A stretch of 64,000 nt of DNA from Paludibacterium purpuratum (GTDB taxonomy: Bacteria; Pseudomonadota; Gammaproteobacteria; Burkholderiales; Chromobacteriaceae). The stretch is taken from assembly GCF_004363805.1 (NCBI RefSeq), contig NZ_SNZP01000015.1, positions 53,905 through 117,904 on the forward strand, read 5' to 3'. Made by a program: the position numbers and the translations under genes. Under the pieces are notes generated by a model. It searched no databases. It saw only the letters and a program-made list of their open reading frames with translations, and had not been told where the DNA came from. Below, piece after piece: positions 47,851 to 55,626 of this stretch (positions are counted from its first letter, which is position 1; each line of letters begins with the position of its first letter).

Positions 47851-48057
47851 TTACGGTTGGTAGCATGCCATGATTTTTTTCAGCACGCGCGCATCCTCTG
47901 CTGTTCCCCGTCCCTCGATGATGGCGCGCATGGCTGCTTGGCCGTGCCGGGCGATCGATTGCTCGGTACATGCTACGTCGATTTCCGCCGCGGAAGCGGT
48001 ACAGTGTAGTCCTACGCCGAAAACGAACGCTCCGCAGATTAAGTGCATCCGGTGCAT
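47851..48057 (-). CDS. Small secreted protein with two cysteines, unknown function
   Basis: A 68-residue product: signal peptide (MHRMHLICGAFVFGVGLHCTASA) then a 45-residue mature part AEIDVACTEQSIARHG... with Cys at the start and near the end (MACYQP), which could form one disulfide. The perfect ribosome binding site AAGGAG lies 5 bases before the ATG, so it is probably a real gene. No family is recognised. It is convergent with mgtA; any role in Mg2+ stress is only positional. Confidence 0.65.
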   Translation of the reverse strand: MHRMHLICGAFVFGVGLHCTASAAEIDVACTEQSIARHGQAAMRAIIEGRGTAEDARVLKKIMACYQP

Positions 48058-48233
48058 GATTTCTCCTTCACTGAATGATGAATGACGCTCTTGGAATCAA
48101 TGCTCGCCGCGTTTCGCGCGGCAGGAGGTTTGGCCTGACGCACCCAGGTAAGTTCTGGCTGTCGGCGGGCGAAGAGGTGCGCTATTGGACAGGTCAATGG
48201 TCTGAGCTCGTCCCGATTAAAAGCACCTCGCCA

Positions 48234-48276
48234 CAAAAACAGGCCCAACCGCAAACGATGCGATTGGGCCTGTTTG
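48234..48276 (-). terminator. Terminator of the three-gene amino-acid cluster
   Basis: On the minus strand, AAACAGGCCCAA pairs with TTGGGCCTGTTT (12 bp), and the stem is extended by a mismatched CGCA/TGCG segment. T-rich sequence follows. It lies 20 bp after the stop at 48296. Confidence 0.85.
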
Positions 48277-48295
48277 ACGATCAAGGCGACTACGA

Positions 48296-49231
48296 TCAGA
48301 CCAAAATACTCTTGGCGATCTGCACATCCTGAATGGCCAGGCCGGTCAAATCGGTGATGGTGATCTGCGACTGGTTTTGCCGTCCCGGGTGTTTGCCGGC
48401 GAAGATCTGTCCGAGTTCGACCAGCAGCTCTTTGGCAAGCAGCCCCGCTTTGACGGCGCGGGATACTTCGCCATAAGCCGCACACTGGCTGACGGCATCC
48501 ACCGTGACCAGATCGGCCCGGGCCACCAGTTCGGTGGCGAGTTCCTGCTTGCCTTCGTCGTCGGCGCCCACTGCATTGATATGCGTGCCGGGCTGTATCC
48601 ATTCGGACTGCAGAATGGGCTGGGTCGACGGGGTGCAGGTCACGATCAACTGGCATGCTCGGGCCAGCGGTTCGGCATCCAGCGTGCCGTGGATCCGGTA
48701 GCCCTTGGCCGCAAACTCGTGCTCGAATTGGTCGAGCGCGTCCTGCGTATGACCCCATACCCATACCGTGCGGCATGGGGTGACGGTTTGCAGCGCTTCC
48801 AGTTGCAGTCTGGCCTGCATGCCGGTGCCGACAATGCCGATCGCGTCGATTTTTTGCGGCGCCAATGCGGCGGCGGCCAGCGCCCCGGCCAGGGCGGTAC
48901 GCAGCCCGGTCAGCCACCCTTCGTCCAGGAGCAACGCGGCGGGCTCACCCGTCAGTGCGGAGAAAGCCATCATCAGGCCTTGGTTATTGGCCAGGCCTTG
49001 CTTTGCGTTCCGGTAGAACCCGGATGCGACCTTGACGACGAACAGTTCGTCGCCTTCCAAATAGCCCGATTTTACGCAGCAATCGCCATGCGCTTCTTTG
49101 AATAGAAAATGCTGAACCGGCGGGAGTTGGACGTGCCCCTCGGAATAAGCGATGAAACCTTGCTTAATCATCGCGGCGGCTTTGGCCGGGTTATACAGCG
49201 CTAGAATCTGATCTTTATTGAGGATTTTCAT
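48296..49231 (-). CDS. Ornithine cyclodeaminase/mu-crystallin family NAD(P)H-dependent imine reductase (BhcD-like?)
   Basis: A 311-residue member of the mu-crystallin family. The Rossmann motif GIVGTGMQARLQLEAL and the segment CCVKSGYLEGDELFVVKVASGF are typical. The family includes ornithine cyclodeaminase, L-arginine and alanine dehydrogenases, and iminosuccinate reductase (BhcD). The neighbour is a fold-type II PLP dehydratase, as in the BhcB-BhcD pair that turns 3-hydroxyaspartate into iminosuccinate and then aspartate, so that role is my best inference. EutC (ectoine use) and DauB are alternatives. It overlaps the dehydratase gene by 4 bases (ATGA). Confidence 0.75.
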   Translation of the reverse strand: MKILNKDQILALYNPAKAAAMIKQGFIAYSEGHVQLPPVQHFLFKEAHGDCCVKSGYLEGDELFVVKVASGFYRNAKQGLANNQGLMMAFSALTGEPAALLLDEGWLTGLRTALAGALAAAALAPQKIDAIGIVGTGMQARLQLEALQTVTPCRTVWVWGHTQDALDQFEHEFAAKGYRIHGTLDAEPLARACQLIVTCTPSTQPILQSEWIQPGTHINAVGADDEGKQELATELVARADLVTVDAVSQCAAYGEVSRAVKAGLLAKELLVELGQIFAGKHPGRQNQSQITITDLTGLAIQDVQIAKSILV

Positions 49232-50184
49232 TGCACTGCCCCGATAAATTTACTCAGCACAATATTCCGACCGCACAATACCACGCCCACTTTCTTGCCT
49301 TTGAACCGAGCCGCCGTTTGCAACATGCCGCCCAAGGCGACGCCGGCGGCGCCCTCTACCATCCAGCGGTCGGTTTGCGCCAGCAGCTTCATTGCAGCCT
49401 TGATGTCGTCTTCCGGCACCAAGACCGTCTGATCGATCACTTGCTGGCAAATATCAAAAGTGACCGCGCCCGGTTCGACGCCGCCGGCGGTGCCGTCCGA
49501 AATGGTGTCCGTTTCGTAGACTTCGATGATCTTGCCGGCCTGAAGGCAGGCATACAGACTGGTGGCATTGGCCGGCCAGCAGCCGATGACCTGGGTGGCG
49601 GGGGATAGCTGTTTGAATGCCGTGCCGACGCCGGAAATCAAACCGCCGCCGCCGACCGCAACGAAAACGGCATCCAAATCCGGGCATTGCTCGAACATCT
49701 CCAGGGCGGTGGTGCCCTGTCCGGCAATGACGTCCAAGTCGTTGTAAGGCGAAATAAAGGTCTTGCCTTGCGCCTCTGCGTGCTGCCGACCCAATATTTC
49801 GGCTTGCAGCGCATCGCCTTTAACCAGCACGACGGCGCTGCCATAGGCGCGAATGGCATCCAGTTTGGTGGCTGAAGCGGTCTCCGGCGCATAGACCGTG
49901 ACGGCTACGCCCAGTTTCTGGCCGGCCAGTGCGACTGCCTGGCCATGGTTGCCCGAAGAGGCGGTGATGACGCCCTTTTGCTTGGCTGCATCGTCCAACA
50001 CCGCCAGCTTGTTGCTGGCGCCTCTGAATTTGAACGAACCGGTCGCTTGCAGGTGCTCGCATTTCAAGTACACCTCGCATCCGGTCAGTGCAGAGAGTGC
50101 GGGGCTGTGGTCAAGCGGCGTGACGCGTACTTGGGGGCGAATCGCCTGGTGGGCTTCAACAATGTGGTCGAATAGCCTTTTCAT
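49228..50184 (-). CDS. Fold-type II PLP dehydratase (threonine/serine or 3-hydroxyaspartate dehydratase)
   Basis: A 318-residue PLP enzyme. The cofactor lysine is Lys52 in ATGSFKFRGASNKL, with SSGNHGQAVALAG binding the phosphate and VAVGGGGLISGVGTA the glycine-rich loop. There is no C-terminal ACT regulatory domain, so it is of the short catabolic type (TdcB, serine racemase, threo-3-hydroxyaspartate dehydratase). With the adjacent mu-crystallin-family reductase, the BhcB-like reaction (erythro-3-hydroxyaspartate to iminosuccinate) is plausible. It overlaps both neighbours by 4 bases. GC content looks lower than in surrounding genes. Confidence 0.8.
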   Translation of the reverse strand: MKRLFDHIVEAHQAIRPQVRVTPLDHSPALSALTGCEVYLKCEHLQATGSFKFRGASNKLAVLDDAAKQKGVITASSGNHGQAVALAGQKLGVAVTVYAPETASATKLDAIRAYGSAVVLVKGDALQAEILGRQHAEAQGKTFISPYNDLDVIAGQGTTALEMFEQCPDLDAVFVAVGGGGLISGVGTAFKQLSPATQVIGCWPANATSLYACLQAGKIIEVYETDTISDGTAGGVEPGAVTFDICQQVIDQTVLVPEDDIKAAMKLLAQTDRWMVEGAAGVALGGMLQTAARFKGKKVGVVLCGRNIVLSKFIGAVQ

Positions 50185-50792
50185 GATGACTCCTTACTTT
50201 CTTTCAAATATTTAAAAACCGTGGCTCGCCCCATGTTGAGAATGCTGGCCACATAGTTGGCCGCACTCTTGCCACGAAATGCCCCTTGCCCATGCAATGC
50301 AATCACCAGTTCCCGTTTTTGCTCGCGCGCGAGAATGGATAGGCTGAGCTGATGCTCTTGTAGCCAAGTGTGTACATACGCGTTGATTCGTTCCTGCCAG
50401 TCGTCGCGAAACAATTCCTCCGGCTGGGGTTCGAGTTTCGTGCCGGCGAGAAAGAGATCCAGTGCCGCGCGGGCATTGGCAAAAACCGTGACGTCGAGGT
50501 TGATGCACAGCAAACCTTCGGCTGCGCCCGAATGATCCTTCAGCATGACGCTGATCGAGTGCAGCGTTCGGCCATCCCAGTTGAGCTTGGTGTACGGCCC
50601 GATGACATCGCGCCCCTCGGTGGTTCCCAAGGTGTCCAGCCCCGAGTTGTCGCCGATCGAACGCTTGGAAAAATTGTTGGCGACGTAAACAACCGTTTGG
50701 CTCTTCAGGTCGTGCAACACGACTTCCGCGTAGGGGTAGAGCAAAGCGGCGATGGCATCTGCCATTGGCTGGTGCTTTTGTATGAGTTCCAT
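50181..50792 (-). CDS. YheO/DauR-type PAS-HTH regulator
   Basis: A 203-residue regulator with an N-terminal YheO-like PAS domain (MADAIAALLYPYAEVVLHDLKSQTVVYVANNFSKRSIGD, GPYTKLNWDGRTLHSISVML) and a C-terminal helix-turn-helix (GKSAANYVASILNMGRATVFKYLKE). DauR of Pseudomonas, which controls D-arginine catabolism, belongs here. It is the first gene of the cluster and should control it, probably through the TAGACT palindrome in its promoter. Ribosome binding site AGGAG. Confidence 0.83.
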   Translation of the reverse strand: MELIQKHQPMADAIAALLYPYAEVVLHDLKSQTVVYVANNFSKRSIGDNSGLDTLGTTEGRDVIGPYTKLNWDGRTLHSISVMLKDHSGAAEGLLCINLDVTVFANARAALDLFLAGTKLEPQPEELFRDDWQERINAYVHTWLQEHQLSLSILAREQKRELVIALHGQGAFRGKSAANYVASILNMGRATVFKYLKESKESS

Positions 50793-50811
50793 AAAATAGT
50801 CTCCTGAGTCT

Positions 50812-50840
50812 TTTTTAGACTTTATAGTCTATTATGTCAA
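50812..50840 (-). promoter_or_regulatory. Promoter and palindromic operator of the YheO-regulator operon
   Basis: On the minus strand, TTGACA (50835-50840) is followed 17 bp later by TAAAAA as a weak -10. The perfect palindrome TAGACT-TTAT-AGTCTA (50816-50831) occupies the spacer and runs to the -10, a likely operator for the regulator encoded just downstream. Confidence 0.6.
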
Positions 50841-50985
50841 CGATATTATGCGGCAGCCGTAAAAATAGGATTGTTGCGTGGACCAAACTGTCTACGTTGG
50901 CGCTGGCTGCAGCAGTGGTGCGAAGAGGCGGGGGTAAGGCCAAGGAGAAGGCCTGGGGCGCGGGTGTCCCCAGGTTGGCTGGGTG

Positions 50986-51201
50986 TCAGCTCTTATCCTC
51001 TAGCTGGCGGGTCGGGTATGCGGTGCGAATGCCGGCCAATTCCATGGCGGTTTCCCATTTCGCTTCGAGCCGGGTGATGCGACGGTCGTGCTGGCGCAGC
51101 TCTTCCGCCACCGATTTGAGGCTGTCGCCCACGCGCTTGACGTCGTCCGACAATCTAAGTGCTTCACGGATGGCGGTGATGGCATCCTTGACGGCGCTCA
51201 T
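50986..51201 (-). CDS. Small coiled-coil protein, partner of the adjacent RHH-like gene
   Basis: A 71-residue, highly charged helical protein (VKRVGDSLKSVAEELRQHDRRITRLEAKWETAMEL) with heptad spacing of hydrophobic residues, so a coiled coil is likely. It starts at the ATG overlapping the stop of the upstream gene (ATGA) and so is coupled to it. No family is recognised. No signal peptide or membrane segment. Confidence 0.65.
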   Translation of the reverse strand: MSAVKDAITAIREALRLSDDVKRVGDSLKSVAEELRQHDRRITRLEAKWETAMELAGIRTAYPTRQLEDKS

Positions 51202-51464
51202 GCCGCTTTCTCCTGTTGTTGGTCGGTTTCATCCAGCGCTTGCCGCACGGCGCGCAATCCTTCTTCCAGCGAGCGCCGGGCCGTGTCGACGGCGGCCGAC
51301 AGTTCGGCGGCCATATCCGCCAGCAGAACCTCGTCGTCCGATGGCGCGTTTTGGCAGCGACGACGCACCAGCTCGGAGACGCTGATGCCTTCCTTGAGTG
51401 CTTCTTGCGCCAGGAATGCCTTGAATTCTGGCGAGCCGAGTACGGTGATGCGTTCGGTTTTCAT
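51198..51464 (-). CDS. Ribbon-helix-helix-like small protein with coiled-coil tail
   Basis: An 88-residue protein. The N-terminus MKTERITVLGSPEFKAFLAQEALKEGISVSELVRRRC has the strand-helix-helix pattern of CopG-like DNA-binding proteins; the rest is an acidic coiled coil (AAELSAAVDTARRSLEEGLRAVRQAL). With the following 71-residue coiled-coil gene it makes a two-gene unit with 4-base overlap, reminiscent of toxin-antitoxin or accessory regulator pairs, but neither protein matches a known toxin. Upstream lie AT-rich palindromes. Confidence 0.65.
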   Translation of the reverse strand: MKTERITVLGSPEFKAFLAQEALKEGISVSELVRRRCQNAPSDDEVLLADMAAELSAAVDTARRSLEEGLRAVRQALDETDQQQEKAA

Positions 51465-51500
51465 TGGCTGAGCCTTGAGGGTTTCGATATGAGTATGTGT

Positions 51501-51519
51501 ATGATCATTATAATATTAT
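51501..51519. promoter_or_regulatory. AT-rich palindromes before the RHH-like gene
   Basis: ATGATCAT (51501-51508) and ATAATATTAT (51510-51519) stand side by side, 37 bp before the start; the minus strand holds TATAAT within them. An RHH repressor would be expected to bind short repeats at its own promoter. Confidence 0.5.
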
Positions 51520-51550
51520 GGCGCGGCGGCACAATCCCCGTCGGCCGGCA

Positions 51551-52300
51551 TCAGGGCGCGGCGCCGACCAGTTGCTGCAGGTGCGCCAGTCGGTCGCTGC
51601 TGGCCGGGTGATCCGCCAGCCAGCTGTGGTCGTCGCTCAGGGTCTGGATCTTGCTCATGGCGCTGAGCGCGCCTTGCAGCTTGAAGCCATGCAGCCGCAG
51701 GAAATGCACGCCGTACTCGTCGGCCTCTGTTTCTTCCGATTGCGAGAATTGGGCGTGTAGCAAGGTTTCCGCCAGATCGCCGACTGCGGACTGCGATAGT
51801 TGAACGGCGGCCTGGTTGCCGGTTGCCGCGGCGGCGTCGCGTAACGCCGATGTGGCGTAGGCGAGTTGCAACTGCTTGCGCGTGTGACCGAGTCGCGCAT
51901 GACCGATCTCGTGACCGAGCACAAAACGCAGTTCGTCGTCGTTCATCATGTCCATCAAGCCGGAATACACCCGTACCGAGCCGTCGGCCGAGCAGGAGGC
52001 ATTGACGTCTTTGGTCAGGTACACCTTGAAATTCAACGCCAATCCATCTTCGTTCTGGAAGTCGCGCGTCACGCGCGCCAGCCGCTTGCTGTACGGGTTC
52101 GAAGGCGGAGCGACGTGGTTTTTGGCATCGGTCGCGTGTATCGAGTCAAGCGCCAGCGTGCGTGCGTTGTCGTCGGAAAGCGTACTGGCGGTCAGCAGTT
52201 TGAGGGCGGCGCCGATGGCGCTGGTCAAGTCGACGGCTTGCGCCGGCCAGGCCGGCAGTAGCAGGAGGCAGCAGGGCAGAATCAGTCGGGCAAGTTTCAT
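51551..52300 (-). CDS. M48 family metalloprotease (LoiP-like)
   Basis: A 249-residue secreted zinc protease. A signal peptide (cut after PAQA, about residue 22) precedes a domain closely like E. coli LoiP/YggG: KVYLTKDVNASCSADGSVRVYSGLMDMMNDDE, the zinc motif VLGHEIGHARLGH (His130, Glu131, His134) and the third ligand in EETEADEYGVHFLR. LoiP has a lipobox; this protein has none visible, so it should be soluble in the periplasm. LoiP-like proteases act in envelope protein quality control. It is divergent from psuK. Confidence 0.87.
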   Translation of the reverse strand: MKLARLILPCCLLLLPAWPAQAVDLTSAIGAALKLLTASTLSDDNARTLALDSIHATDAKNHVAPPSNPYSKRLARVTRDFQNEDGLALNFKVYLTKDVNASCSADGSVRVYSGLMDMMNDDELRFVLGHEIGHARLGHTRKQLQLAYATSALRDAAAATGNQAAVQLSQSAVGDLAETLLHAQFSQSEETEADEYGVHFLRLHGFKLQGALSAMSKIQTLSDDHSWLADHPASSDRLAHLQQLVGAAP

Positions 52301-52463
52301 GACGAGTATTGAAGCGGCTCAATGTATAGGGTTGAAAAAGTATATTGGATAATTCATATGACGTAACTGTTGGCTTGATCCATGTCACGCCTACTAGCTT
52401 GACCCAAGGCGGTGGAAGTTCTAGTATGCAGACAAATGTTTGAGTAACGGACAAAAGTTTGCC

Positions 52464-53567
52464 ATGACCGAACGAGAGCAAGAAATCCTGGCGCTGCTGC
52501 GGCAAGATCCGCTGATTCCACAGCAGCAGTTGGCCGATCAGCTCGGCATCAGCCGGTCGGCAGTGGCCGGCCACATCATGAACTTGATGCAAAAGGGGCT
52601 GATTCTCGGCAAAGGCTATATCTTGGCGCAGCAACGCTATGTGGTGCTGCTTGGCGGCGCCAATATGGATATTCGCGGCAGCACGCCGGCGCCGCTGCGC
52701 TTTGCCGATTCCAATCCTGGTCGCGTCAGTTGCTCGCCAGGTGGCGTGGCGCGCAATATCGCCGAAAATCTGGCCCGGCTCGGTGCCGACTGCCGCTTGA
52801 TCAGTTGCGTCGGCGACGATCTCTATGGCCGCTCGCTACTGGAGGCCACCCAACGATCCGGCGTCGATGTGCGCCCGTGCCTGGTGCTGCCCGATGCCGT
52901 TACTTCCACCTACCTATCTATTCATGGGCCGGATGGCGATATGTCGATCGCCATCAACGACATGGAAATCCTGGCGCGGCTGGATGCCGGCACCTTGGCG
53001 CCACAGCGCGAGTTGGTCAGGCATGCCGGCCTGATCGTTGCCGATACCAACCTTTCTTCGGAGGCGCTGGCCTGGTTGTTTGCCGAGGCGCGCGACACGC
53101 CGGTGTTCGTCGATACCGTGTCGGCGTTCAAGGCCGAGCGCATCCGCCCGTGGCTGGCGCAGATCCATACCCTCAAGCCCAATCGGCTCGAAGCCGCCAC
53201 CTTATCCGGTTTGCCGCTCGACACCGCGCACGATGTGCCGGCGGTGGCCGATTGGTTCCACCGCCAAGGCGTGCGCCAGTTGGTATTGAGCATGGGCGGC
53301 GACGGCGTGTTCTTCAGTAATGGCGCCGAGCAGGGCTGGAGTCCATCGCCGACGGTGGAGATCGTCAATGCCACCGGTGCCGGCGACGCGCTGATGGCCG
53401 GCCTGGCGTGGGGTTGGCTGCAGGAAATGCTGCTGCCCGACACGCTGCGCTTGGCGCAAGCCTGCGCGGCATTGACTTTGAGCTGTGCCGCCACCAATAA
53501 CCCGACCCTATCGCTGGCAGCCGTCCAGCATCTGACTCGAACCTTGACTCAAATGGAGCCCTCATGA
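52464..53567 (+). CDS. psuK: Pseudouridine kinase with N-terminal HTH
   Basis: PfkB-family kinase that phosphorylates pseudouridine at the 5' position. The 367 residues consist of a winged helix-turn-helix (about 1-55; QEILALLRQDPLIPQQQLADQLGISRSAVAGHIM) and the PfkB core with the GGANMDIRG start and the C-terminal NATGAGDALMAGLAWG motif. HTH-fused PsuK proteins occur in enterobacteria and Neisseriales. The ATG at 52464 starts the HTH. It overlaps psuG by 4 bases. Confidence 0.9.
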   Translation: MTEREQEILALLRQDPLIPQQQLADQLGISRSAVAGHIMNLMQKGLILGKGYILAQQRYVVLLGGANMDIRGSTPAPLRFADSNPGRVSCSPGGVARNIAENLARLGADCRLISCVGDDLYGRSLLEATQRSGVDVRPCLVLPDAVTSTYLSIHGPDGDMSIAINDMEILARLDAGTLAPQRELVRHAGLIVADTNLSSEALAWLFAEARDTPVFVDTVSAFKAERIRPWLAQIHTLKPNRLEAATLSGLPLDTAHDVPAVADWFHRQGVRQLVLSMGGDGVFFSNGAEQGWSPSPTVEIVNATGAGDALMAGLAWGWLQEMLLPDTLRLAQACAALTLSCAATNNPTLSLAAVQHLTRTLTQMEPS

Positions 53568-54487
53568 CGCAACACAGCTATTTGGACATTCATCCAGAAG
53601 TCGCCGCCGCCGTCGCGGCCAACCGGCCGGTAGTGGCGCTGGAGTCCACCATCATCTCGCACGGCATGCCGTATCCGCAGAACGTGGAAACCGCGTTGCG
53701 CGTCGAGGCGGAAGTGCGCGCGCACGGCGCGGTACCGGCGACCATCGCCATTATCAATGGCCGGCTCAAGGCCGGTCTCGCCCCGGAGGAAATCGAACAC
53801 CTGGGCAAGACCGGGCGCGAGGTGGCCAAGGTCAGCCGTCGCGATCTGCCGTTCATCGTGGCGCGTCATCAAACTGGCGCCACCACGGTGGCCTCGACCA
53901 TGATCATTGCCGCCATGGCCGGTATCCGGGTGTTCGCCACGGGCGGTATCGGCGGTGTGCATCGCGGTGCACAGCAGAGTTTCGATATCTCGGCCGACTT
54001 GCAGGAGCTGGCTCAAACACCGGTGGCCGTGGTGTGCGCCGGCGCCAAGTCGATCCTCGACTTGGGTTTGACGCTGGAGTACCTGGAAACCAATGGCGTG
54101 CCGGTGGTGGGTTACCAGACCGATAAGTTGCCGGCTTTCTTTACGCGAGAAAGCGCTTTCGGCGTCGACTACCGGTTGGACGAGCCGGGCGAGATCGCCG
54201 CGGCGATGCGAGCCAAGTGGGCGATGGCGTTGCAGGGTGGCATGGTGATCGCCAATCCGATTCCGCACGAATACGCGATGCCGTCCGCCGCTATCGACGC
54301 CGCCATCGAGCAAGCACTGGGCGAGGCCGAGGCGCAAGGCGTGGTCGGTAAGGCGTCCACCCCGTTCCTGTTGGCGCGTGTGTGCGAATTGACCGGTGGC
54401 AATAGCTTGGCGGCCAATATCCAATTGGTGCTGAACAATGCGCGCTTGGCTTCCGCAATCGCGCGCGAATACTGTGTGCTTGGCTAG
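53564..54487 (+). CDS. psuG: Pseudouridine-5'-phosphate glycosidase
   Basis: Breaks the C-C glycosidic bond of pseudouridine 5'-phosphate to give uracil and ribose 5-phosphate. The 307 residues show family motifs VALESTIISHGMPYPQNVETA, PATIAIINGRLKAGL (catalytic Glu and Lys region), ATTVASTMIIAAMAGIRVFATGGIGGVHRGAQ and VGYQTDKLPAFFTRESAFGVDYR. Its partner psuK precedes it (ATGA overlap). A dedicated pseudouridine transporter is not seen nearby. Confidence 0.94.
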   Translation: MTQHSYLDIHPEVAAAVAANRPVVALESTIISHGMPYPQNVETALRVEAEVRAHGAVPATIAIINGRLKAGLAPEEIEHLGKTGREVAKVSRRDLPFIVARHQTGATTVASTMIIAAMAGIRVFATGGIGGVHRGAQQSFDISADLQELAQTPVAVVCAGAKSILDLGLTLEYLETNGVPVVGYQTDKLPAFFTRESAFGVDYRLDEPGEIAAAMRAKWAMALQGGMVIANPIPHEYAMPSAAIDAAIEQALGEAEAQGVVGKASTPFLLARVCELTGGNSLAANIQLVLNNARLASAIAREYCVLG

Positions 54488-54504
54488 ATCCGTCTGCTGT
54501 TGGA

Positions 54505-54539
54505 GGGCGCCGCGAATTTTCGTGGCGCCCTTGTCTATT
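54505..54539 (+). terminator. Probable weak terminator after psuG
   Basis: GGGCGCC (54505-54511) pairs with GGCGCCC (54524-54530), followed by TTGTCTATT rather than a full T-run. Confidence 0.5.
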
Positions 54540-54690
54540 CGGTGATGACTGTCGGTTAGCGCTTGGCGATGTCGTCGGCACTGGCTGAAGTTGTCAAGAA
54601 AGGCCCGCCCGTGCTTGATGGCCGCCCGACCCATTGTTTAGTATTTCATTTCTTTTCTTTGAAACGAAACTTAACAATGGAGGTTGTCTC

Positions 54691-55584
54691 ATGGCTAACA
54701 GTCACCGCAACGAGAACGCCGCTCACGGCGCCCGCAACGTTATGAAGGTAGATTACGTGACTGGGAAAGTGGGGGCCTTGGTCGGCAGCGAGGGGGATGA
54801 CGACCTGGAAGGTGCCGCCGGCATCGATCACTTGCACGGAAAGGGCGGCAATGACCGCTTGTTTGGTTATGGTGGGAACGACCACCTGTTTGGCGGTGCT
54901 GGCAACGACCAGTTGTTTGGCGGCGATGGCGATGATTACCTGAACGGGGACGAAGGCGATGATCTTTTGGAGGGCGGCGCAGGCGCGGATCGATTAAATG
55001 GTGGGGCGGGTAACGACATCTTGCGTGGCGGCGCGGGCAACGACTCGCTTTCCGGCGATGCGGGAGACGACGAGCTGTATGGCGACGACGGCGAAGACGC
55101 ACTGTATGGTTGCGCCGGAAAAGATCGGTTATTCGGCGGCGCCGGCAATGATGCTTTACACGGCGGTGGGGATGACGATTACCTCGATGGCGGCGCTGGC
55201 GATGACATTCTGATCGGCGGCCTGGGCGATGACGTGCTGACCGGCGGAGCGGGGCGCGATAGCTTTACATGGGAACATGCGCTCCTGCGCTGGAAATCGG
55301 GCGAGCGCGATGTGATCAAGGACTTCGTTCTGGACGAGGACAAGCTGCAATTTCTGCAAGGGGCCGAGGCTTGGGCAGCGACAGGCAGGAGGCCGCATAT
55401 CACGACGGGGCTCTCGCTCTCTTTGTCCACGGAAGGCGACGATACGGTACTGCATATTACGTCTTCGCGCGGCAGCAACGAAATCGTCTTCGAGAATACC
55501 GATTTGCTGCAAGGCGGTAGTCTGTCGGAGGCGGAGGTGCTGCAACGCCTGTTCGATAACGGCGCCCCTGCGGTCATGTGGTAG
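54691..55584 (+). CDS. RTX-repeat calcium-binding protein, probably secreted by a type I system
   Basis: A 297-residue protein built mainly of glycine/aspartate nonapeptides (GGxGxDxLx) from about residue 30 to 190, around 15-17 copies such as GGAGNDQLF, GGDGDDYLN and GGAGDDILI. These fold into a calcium-binding beta roll. The C-terminal 100 residues (DSFTWEHALLRWKSGERDVIKDF...) resemble serralysin-type and T1SS target tails. There is no Sec signal peptide. The start ATG at 54691 has GGAGG 9 bases before. No ABC/MFP secretion genes are adjacent, and no enzymatic domain is visible. Confidence 0.88.
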   Translation: MANSHRNENAAHGARNVMKVDYVTGKVGALVGSEGDDDLEGAAGIDHLHGKGGNDRLFGYGGNDHLFGGAGNDQLFGGDGDDYLNGDEGDDLLEGGAGADRLNGGAGNDILRGGAGNDSLSGDAGDDELYGDDGEDALYGCAGKDRLFGGAGNDALHGGGDDDYLDGGAGDDILIGGLGDDVLTGGAGRDSFTWEHALLRWKSGERDVIKDFVLDEDKLQFLQGAEAWAATGRRPHITTGLSLSLSTEGDDTVLHITSSRGSNEIVFENTDLLQGGSLSEAEVLQRLFDNGAPAVMW

Positions 55585-55599
55585 TTAGACGGCTCCGCC

Positions 55600-55626
55600 A
55601 AAAAGCGGCCAGGTGGCCGCTTTTTT
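55600..55626. terminator. Bidirectional terminator between the RTX gene and tag
   Basis: AAAAGCGGCC, loop AGGT, GGCCGC and T6. The left A-run serves tag in the other direction; the tag stop codon lies within the T-run. Confidence 0.88.
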
